Positions 59,346 to 64,000 of a DNA stretch of 64,000 bases are shown here, one piece after another; position 1 is the first letter of the stretch; the number at the start of each line of letters is the position of its first letter. Position numbers and translations under genes: made by a program. Source of the DNA: Streptomyces marincola. GTDB lineage: Bacteria; Actinomycetota; Actinomycetes; Streptomycetales; Streptomycetaceae. The notes below the pieces were generated by a model. That model was not told where the DNA came from. It saw only the letters and a program-made list of their open reading frames with translations, and did not search any database. The stretch covers positions 2,413,001 to 2,477,000 of the forward strand of contig NZ_CP084541.1 in NCBI RefSeq assembly GCF_020410765.1. Reading direction: 5' to 3'.

Positions 59346-59566
59346 GGCACAGGATCTTCACGCGGACCCCGCTTCGCGGTCACACGGCCACCGGGAAGTG
59401 AGCGAACGGCGCGCTTCTCCCGGCTTTCCGCCACGGAACTTCGCGCCTCTCCTCGCCCGGAACGAGCGTGAACGCGCGGAGCGTGGGAACAGTAAGAACA
59501 CCACCCCCCCACAGCCGCCCCCGCGACCTGCACTCGCGGGGGCGGTCCGTGCGGGCCCGCCGCCCA

Positions 59567-59596
59567 CCGGCCGGGCGCCGCGCGGTGCCCGGCCGG
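59567..59596 (-). terminator. Hairpin downstream of the S16 protease gene
   Basis: A 10-bp perfect stem, CCGGCCGGGC (59567-59576) with GCCCGGCCGG (59587-59596), and a 10-base loop lie 5 bases past the protease stop. Confidence 0.7.
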
Positions 59597-59601
59597 GCGG
59601 T

Positions 59602-60432
59602 TCAGCAGGACGGCGCCTGCTCGCCGGCCGCGAGCGCCCGCAGGTCGGCCACCGCGCCGTCGAGTGTGGTCACAGGAAGCAGCGTCAGGCCCTCGGGCAG
59701 GTTCGCCGAGGCGTCGCCGCACTCGGCGCGCGGCACGAGGAAGACCGTCGCGCCGTCCCGCCGCGCGGCCTGGGTCTTGAGCGGAACGCCCCCCACGGAG
59801 CCGACCGTTCCGTCCGGCTCGATGGTGCCCGTGCCCGCGACGGTGAGCCCGCCGGTCAGGTCGCCGCCGGCCCCGTCGCCGTGCAGCAGGTCCACGATGC
59901 CGAGCGAAAGCAGCAGCCCCGCGCTCGGGCCGCCGACGTCGGCCAGGCTCAACTCGACCGTGACGTCGTCCGCTTCGAGTCCGAGGTAGTCGAGGGCCGC
60001 GGCGACCGCCGCGTGCTGCGACGCGCGCATCTGCCCCTCGTTGTGCTCCTGGATCTCCTCGCGGTTGTCGCCGACCGGATAGACCGAGTCGCGGGGCATC
60101 ACGGCCCGGTCCCCGGCGAACCAGCCGGTGACCACCTCGGGCAGGCGCACGGTCGCGTCGGGGGACGTGGCGGTGATCGTCGTCATGCGCAGCTCGCCCG
60201 CGGGATCGCGCACCTCGGCGCCGGTGATGGTGATCACCGGCTCGCCGTCGTGCTCGCCCAGGACGTCCGCGGTCAGCCCCGGCCGGGTCACCGAGTACGG
60301 CAGCGGGGCCAGGGCGGCGACCGCGAGCAGCGCGACGACCAGCAGCGCGCACGCGGCGAGCCACAGCGGGCGGCGGCCGGCCGGCGAGGAGGGCGCGGCG
60401 GACGGCTGCTGCTTCGGCGGGGTCGCGGACAT
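59602..60432 (-). CDS. S16 (Lon-type) serine protease, membrane-anchored
   Basis: A 276-residue protein with one N-terminal membrane segment (about 22-45, LWLAACALLVVALLAVAAL), then a Lon-type proteolytic domain with Ser170 (DVGGPSAGLLLSLG) and Lys219 (GGVPLKTQAARRDGA), the catalytic dyad. YlbL-type relatives carry a PDZ domain before the protease; here the region 60-140 is not clearly PDZ. It may cut membrane or secreted proteins outside the cell. The IclR gene upstream ends 9 bases before its start, so they may share an mRNA. Confidence 0.87.
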   Translation of the reverse strand: MSATPPKQQPSAAPSSPAGRRPLWLAACALLVVALLAVAALAPLPYSVTRPGLTADVLGEHDGEPVITITGAEVRDPAGELRMTTITATSPDATVRLPEVVTGWFAGDRAVMPRDSVYPVGDNREEIQEHNEGQMRASQHAAVAAALDYLGLEADDVTVELSLADVGGPSAGLLLSLGIVDLLHGDGAGGDLTGGLTVAGTGTIEPDGTVGSVGGVPLKTQAARRDGATVFLVPRAECGDASANLPEGLTLLPVTTLDGAVADLRALAAGEQAPSC

Positions 60433-60441
60433 GCAGGGAAT

Positions 60442-61086
60442 CTAACGCAGGACCGCCGCCACTTCCCTGGCGGCCCTGACCACGCGCGGGCCCACCTCGG
60501 GCGGCACCGACTCGTTCAGCATGACCACCCCGACGCTGCCCTCGATCCCGCAGTCCCCCGGCAGGGGCGCGGCGGCGCCGCACGCGCCGGCTTCGAGCTC
60601 CCCCTGGGTCAGCACGAACCCGTCCTCGTTCTCGATGTCCTTGCAGCGCCCGGTGAGTATCGCGCGCCCGGCCGCGCCCCGGTCGAGCGCGTGCCGGTAG
60701 CCGGTGCGGTAGGCGACGTGGTAGTCGGTCCAGCTCGGCTCGACGACGGCGACGGCCAGCGCGTCGGTGCCGTCGACGACCGTGAGGTGCGCCGTGGCGC
60801 CCACGTCCTCGGCGAGCGACCGGAGCGCGGGCAGCGCGGCCTCCCGCACCAGCGGGTGGACCTGGCGGCCGAGCCCGAGCACGCCGACCCCGACGCGGAC
60901 CCGGCCGCCGGCGTCGCGCCGGACCAGGGAGTGCTGTTCGAGCGTGGCGAGCAGGCGGTAGACGACCGTGCGGTTGACGCCGAGCTGCTTGGACAGTTCG
61001 GTCACGGTCAGGCCGTGATCGGTCTCGGCGAGCAGCTTCAGGACGCGCAGTCCCCGGTCGAGTGTCTGCGAGGTCTCCGCGGTCAC
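60442..61086 (-). CDS. IclR-family transcriptional regulator
   Basis: A 214-residue regulator: a winged helix (LDRGLRVLKLLAETDHGLTVTELSKQLGVNRTVVYRL) and an effector domain (THLTVVDGTDALAVAVVEP-like and YRHALDRGAAGRAIL). It is shorter than most IclR proteins (about 250). The GTG at 61086 has a GGGAGGGGG site. A small frame upstream ends on the same bases (GTGA), so translation may be coupled. Confidence 0.9.
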   Translation of the reverse strand: MTAETSQTLDRGLRVLKLLAETDHGLTVTELSKQLGVNRTVVYRLLATLEQHSLVRRDAGGRVRVGVGVLGLGRQVHPLVREAALPALRSLAEDVGATAHLTVVDGTDALAVAVVEPSWTDYHVAYRTGYRHALDRGAAGRAILTGRCKDIENEDGFVLTQGELEAGACGAAAPLPGDCGIEGSVGVVMLNESVPPEVGPRVVRAAREVAAVLR

Positions 61087-61175
61087 ACCCCCTCCCTGCC
61101 GGTGAGCCGGGCCGCACGCGGCCGGGCGGGGTGAACGTCGGTCGGCGGCCCGGAAGCCGGGCGTGCGTCGCTCAT
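61083..61175 (-). CDS. Possible 30-residue upstream ORF coupled to the IclR gene
   Basis: An ATG at 61175 (GGGGG 5 bases upstream) opens a 30-codon frame that ends in a TGA overlapping the IclR GTG (GTGA). The peptide MSDARPASGPPTDVHPARPR is basic and Pro-rich. It could be a translational coupler or chance in GC-rich DNA. Confidence 0.3.
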   Translation of the reverse strand: MSDARPASGPPTDVHPARPRAARLTGREGV

Positions 61176-61525
61176 GGCGCCCCCATCTCTGCTCGGACGT
61201 CGCCGAGGGGTTCCCGATGAGCCGGCGGCTGCCGCCATGGTGCGCGTACCGCCGGTCCCGTCGGCAGCACGCGGAGCGGGCCGCCGGTCGCGGTAGCAGG
61301 TCACACAGTCCGGATGCGCGCCGGGGCGACGCTGCCTCCGGGCGTTTGTGTGACCGGAAACCTACCCAGCGGCACCGCTGAGCGGAAGAGGGTGTCCACA
61401 ATCCGAGCGATCCATAGTCGAAATGACGCCGATCGCGACGAACGTCCCCCGCCCCGGCGCCCGTCCGCGCCCGCGCGGGCCACCACGCGCGGGCGGTCGG
61501 GCACGAGCGGGTCCCGGCGAGCCGT
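61176..61525. other. Intergenic region upstream of the IclR gene
   Basis: This 350-base gap, together with the small frame, separates the IclR gene from the helicase stop. It contains a 14-bp palindrome, CAGCGG-CA-CCGCTG (61367-61380), which could be an operator. No other gene is seen. Confidence 0.5.
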
Positions 61526-63328
61526 TCACCGCATGCGCGTGGCCCACTCCTTGACCTTCGCCACCCGCTGCCGCAGCTGCCCCGCCGTCGCCTCCGCCGT
61601 GGGCGGGCCGCCGCACGCCCTGCGCAACTCGGTGTGGATCACGCCGTGCGGCTTGCCCGACTGGTGCGCGTACGCGCCCACCAGCGAGTTCAGCTCGCGG
61701 CGCAGCTCCATCATCTCCTTGTGGCTGAGCACGGGCCGCCGCTCCGCGGGCAGTTCGAGCAGGTCGGCCTCGTCGTCCGGCTTGCGCCGGCTGTGGGCGA
61801 TCTGCCGCTGCTGCCGCTTGTGCAGCAGCATGCGCACCTGGTCGGGTTCGAGCAGCCCGGGAATGCCCAGGTAGTCCTGCTCCTCCTCGCTGCCCGGGTG
61901 CGCCTGCATCCCGAACTCGGCCCCGTCGTACATCACCCGGTCGAACACGGCCTCGGACTCCAGTGCCTCGAACGGGAGCTGGTCCTGCTCGCCGTCCGGC
62001 TCGTCCTGCTCCCGCTCGGCCTCCTTCAGCAGGTCGGCCTCGGGCCCGTACGGGTCCTCCTCCTCGTTCCCGCGCTTGGGCTTGTCGAGCACATGGTCGC
62101 GTTCCAGTTCGAGCTCGTGGGCGAAGCCGAGCAGCGACGGAATGGTGGGCAGGAACACCGACGCGGTCTCGCCGCGCCGCCTCGACCGCACGAAACGCCC
62201 CACGGCCTGCGCGAAGAACAGCGGCGTCGAGATCGTCGTCGCGTACACACCGACCGCCAGGCGCGGCACGTCCACGCCTTCGGACACCATGCGCACCGCC
62301 ACCAGCCAGCGGTCCTGCGACTGCCTGAACTCCTCGATGCGGCCGGAGGCGCCGCCGTCGTCGGAGAGGACCACGGTGGGCGCCGTGCCGCTGATCCCGC
62401 GCAGCAGCTTCGCGTAGGCGCGGGCCGAGTCCTGGTCGGTGGCGATCACCAGGCCGCCCGCGTCAGGCACCGACCTGCGCACCTCGTCGAGCCGCCGGTC
62501 GGCGGCCCCGAGCACGGCGGGCATCCACTCGCCCTTCGGGTCGAGCGCGGTGCGCCACGCCTGGGAGGTCGCGTCCTTCGTCATCGGCTCGCCGAGCCGG
62601 GCGGCCACCTCGTCGCCCGCCTTCGTCCGCCAGCGCATGCTGCCGCTGTAGGAGAGGAAGATCACCGGCCGGACCACGCCGTCGGCCAGCGCGTTGCCGT
62701 AGCCGTAGGTGTAGTCGGCCACCGACCTGCGGACGCCGTCCGTTCCCTCCGCGTAGGTGACGAACGGGATCGGGTTGGTGTCCGAGCGGAACGGCGTGCC
62801 GGTCAGCGCCAGCCGGCGCGTGGCCGGTTCGAACGCCTCAAGGCACGCCTCGCCCCACGAACGCGAGTCCCCCGCGTGGTGGATCTCGTCCAGGATGACC
62901 AGGGTCTTGCGCTGCTCGCAGCGGTTGCGGTGCAGCATCGGCCGGACGCCGATGCCCGCGTAGGTCACCGCGACGCCGTGGTAGTCGCGGCCCACGGGCC
63001 CCGCGCTGTACTCCGGGTCGAGCCTGATGCCTATGCGGGCGGCGGCGTCGGCCCACTGGGTCTTCAGGTGCTCCGTGGGTGCCACCACCGTCACCTGCTG
63101 GACCACGTGGTGGTGCAGCAGCCAGGAGGCCAGCGTGAGCGCGAACGTCGTCTTTCCCGCGCCCGGCGTGGCCACGGCGAGGAAGTCACGGGGCTGGGCC
63201 TGGAGATAGGACTCCATCGCCGCCTGCTGCCAGGCCCGCAGCTTGCTCGCGGTGCCCCAGGGGGCGCGGCCGGGGAAGGCGGGTGAGAGGTGGGAGGAGT
63301 GCGGGGAGGGCGAGGCGGTGGTGGTCAC
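61526..63328 (-). CDS. SF2 DEAD/DEAH-box helicase
   Basis: A 600-residue helicase with Walker A VATPGAGKTTFA and Walker B LVILDEIHHAG in the N-terminal domain (about 40-240), motif III LTGTPFRSD, and a C-terminal helicase domain with VVSEGVDVP-type and AVGRFVRSRR motifs (about 280-410). The last 180 residues are charged and lack known domains. It resembles actinobacterial UvrB/type III restriction-like (ResIII) helicases, and acts on DNA or RNA. The GTG at 63328 has GGAG 5 bases upstream. Confidence 0.9.
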   Translation of the reverse strand: MTTTASPSPHSSHLSPAFPGRAPWGTASKLRAWQQAAMESYLQAQPRDFLAVATPGAGKTTFALTLASWLLHHHVVQQVTVVAPTEHLKTQWADAAARIGIRLDPEYSAGPVGRDYHGVAVTYAGIGVRPMLHRNRCEQRKTLVILDEIHHAGDSRSWGEACLEAFEPATRRLALTGTPFRSDTNPIPFVTYAEGTDGVRRSVADYTYGYGNALADGVVRPVIFLSYSGSMRWRTKAGDEVAARLGEPMTKDATSQAWRTALDPKGEWMPAVLGAADRRLDEVRRSVPDAGGLVIATDQDSARAYAKLLRGISGTAPTVVLSDDGGASGRIEEFRQSQDRWLVAVRMVSEGVDVPRLAVGVYATTISTPLFFAQAVGRFVRSRRRGETASVFLPTIPSLLGFAHELELERDHVLDKPKRGNEEEDPYGPEADLLKEAEREQDEPDGEQDQLPFEALESEAVFDRVMYDGAEFGMQAHPGSEEEQDYLGIPGLLEPDQVRMLLHKRQQRQIAHSRRKPDDEADLLELPAERRPVLSHKEMMELRRELNSLVGAYAHQSGKPHGVIHTELRRACGGPPTAEATAGQLRQRVAKVKEWATRMR

Positions 63329-63497
63329 GGTCTCCGGAAGGGGTGGACGGTCCTGGGCTGCGCGGGGCCCGGCGCTCGGCCGGCCGGTGCGCGACCGCGC
63401 CAGCCTACCGCCGCGCGGGTGCCCGTTCGCTGCGGCTCATCTCACACCGCAACGGCTTCCGGCCACCCGCCCGTTCACGCGCCCGGCACTTGCCGGT

Positions 63498-64000
63498 TCA
63501 CGCGCCGGGCACCCCGTCCCCGCCGCGCGCCCCCGGCGCGCGCAGGCGCCCGCCGACGAAGACGGCGAGCGACGCGGCGGCGGCCGTGGCCGCGTAGACC
63601 GCGACGAACGCGCCGGGGCCCACGTTCGTCCCGGCCTCGGCCGTGGCCGCCGCGTCGTGCCCGACGGCGGTCGCGTCCCCGCCCAGGGCGGCGAAGAGCG
63701 TGCCGACGACCGTGAGCATCACCACGTTCCCCAGGCTGTCGCACACCTGGAGGGAGGCGACGTTCTCGCCCGCCTCGCGCGGCTCTGACAACCGCAGCAC
63801 CAGCACGCCGACCGAGGCGGTCACCAGGCCCATCCCGAAGCAGCCGATGGCGAGGGTGAGCGCCGGGGTCCACACCGGCACCGCCTCGAACAGCACCAGC
63901 GGCGTCAGCGCGACACCGGCCGCGATGAGCACGGTGCCGAGGCGCACCAGCCGGAACCGGTGGCGTTCCGCCCCCGGCCGGGACTGCGCGAACGAGCCCA
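63498..64000 (-). CDS. MFS transporter, C-terminal part (runs off the window)
   Basis: The frame is open to the window's right edge, and the visible 167 residues have at least four membrane segments (VLIAAGVALTPLVLFEAVP, LAIGCFGMGLVTASVGVLVL and others). The pattern fits the C-terminal half of an MFS drug/solute transporter. The start and N-terminal half lie beyond 64000, so the substrate group cannot be judged. Confidence 0.8.
   Translation of the reverse strand, partial: GSFAQSRPGAERHRFRLVRLGTVLIAAGVALTPLVLFEAVPVWTPALTLAIGCFGMGLVTASVGVLVLRLSEPREAGENVASLQVCDSLGNVVMLTVVGTLFAALGGDATAVGHDAAATAEAGTNVGPGAFVAVYAATAAAASLAVFVGGRLRAPGARGGDGVPGA

Larger units (their letters stand above)
59151..59601. 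other. Intergenic region, no gene
   Basis: The 451-base gap between Lrp (start) and the S16 protease (stop), both minus strand, holds a short tandem repeat at 59311-59345 and a terminator hairpin at 59567-59596. No gene is supported, so the Lrp promoter is probably near its start. Confidence 0.5.

Overview
The window is about 64 kb of very GC-rich DNA (close to 70% or more by eye, third codon positions almost all G or C). GTG and TTG starts, ATGA/GTGA operon overlaps, Tat-type lipoproteins and many actinobacterial families (NB-ARC/TPR protein, DUF2510-RDD, DUF3618, DUF2017, CGNR, class F sortase, CysO/Mec) point to Streptomyces or a close relative. Most of it looks chromosomal and housekeeping. 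I saw no prophage, insertion sequence or CRISPR array.

Left part (1-19 kb). A CopZ-like protein faces citrate synthase (gltA) and a RecD2-type helicase. A two-gene unit follows: a phosphoryl-transfer protein with the domain order of rifampin phosphotransferase, plus a membrane partner. Next is a complete ehuBCDA (ectoine/hydroxyectoine type) ABC uptake operon with an IclR regulator, then a MhuD-like heme-degrading monooxygenase, a Fic AMPylase, OsmC, a two-gene unit of uncharacterised glycerophosphotransferase/glycosyltransferase-like proteins, a large NB-ARC/TPR protein and tRNA-Leu(UAG).

Middle (19-44 kb). Envelope and stress genes (DUF445, SGNH hydrolase, class A PBP, GroES-like, DUF3618, Bcp, HAD phosphatase, secreted protein with sortase) lead to rdgB. 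Between rdgB (28.5-29.1 kb) and rph (42.6-43.3 kb), which from memory lie close together in streptomycetes, is about 13 kb of accessory DNA: a CGNR regulator with a CX5R phosphatase, an AraC/DJ-1 regulator, a second GAPDH, a TTA-containing ABC transporter operon of lower GC with a gene remnant upstream, CutA, and a GH42 beta-galactosidase with its sugar importer.

Right part (42-64 kb). Rph, an MBL hydrolase, RodA, and the cysteine operon mec - leader peptide - cysO - cysM, whose leader peptide looks like a cysteine attenuator. Then an AGCS symporter, DUF2017-ClpS divergent from pncB-pncA (NAD salvage), an immune-inhibitor-A metalloprotease behind a tandem repeat, two RDD proteins, an Lrp regulator, an S16 protease, an IclR regulator, an SF2 helicase and a truncated MFS transporter at the right edge.

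The most interesting items are the cysteine leader peptide with the masked CysO tail, the RPH-like dikinase unit, the bldA-dependent (TTA) ABC operon, the inverted repeat over the CGNR promoter, the tandem repeat upstream of the metalloprotease, and the uncharacterised 14.5-16.3 kb pair.
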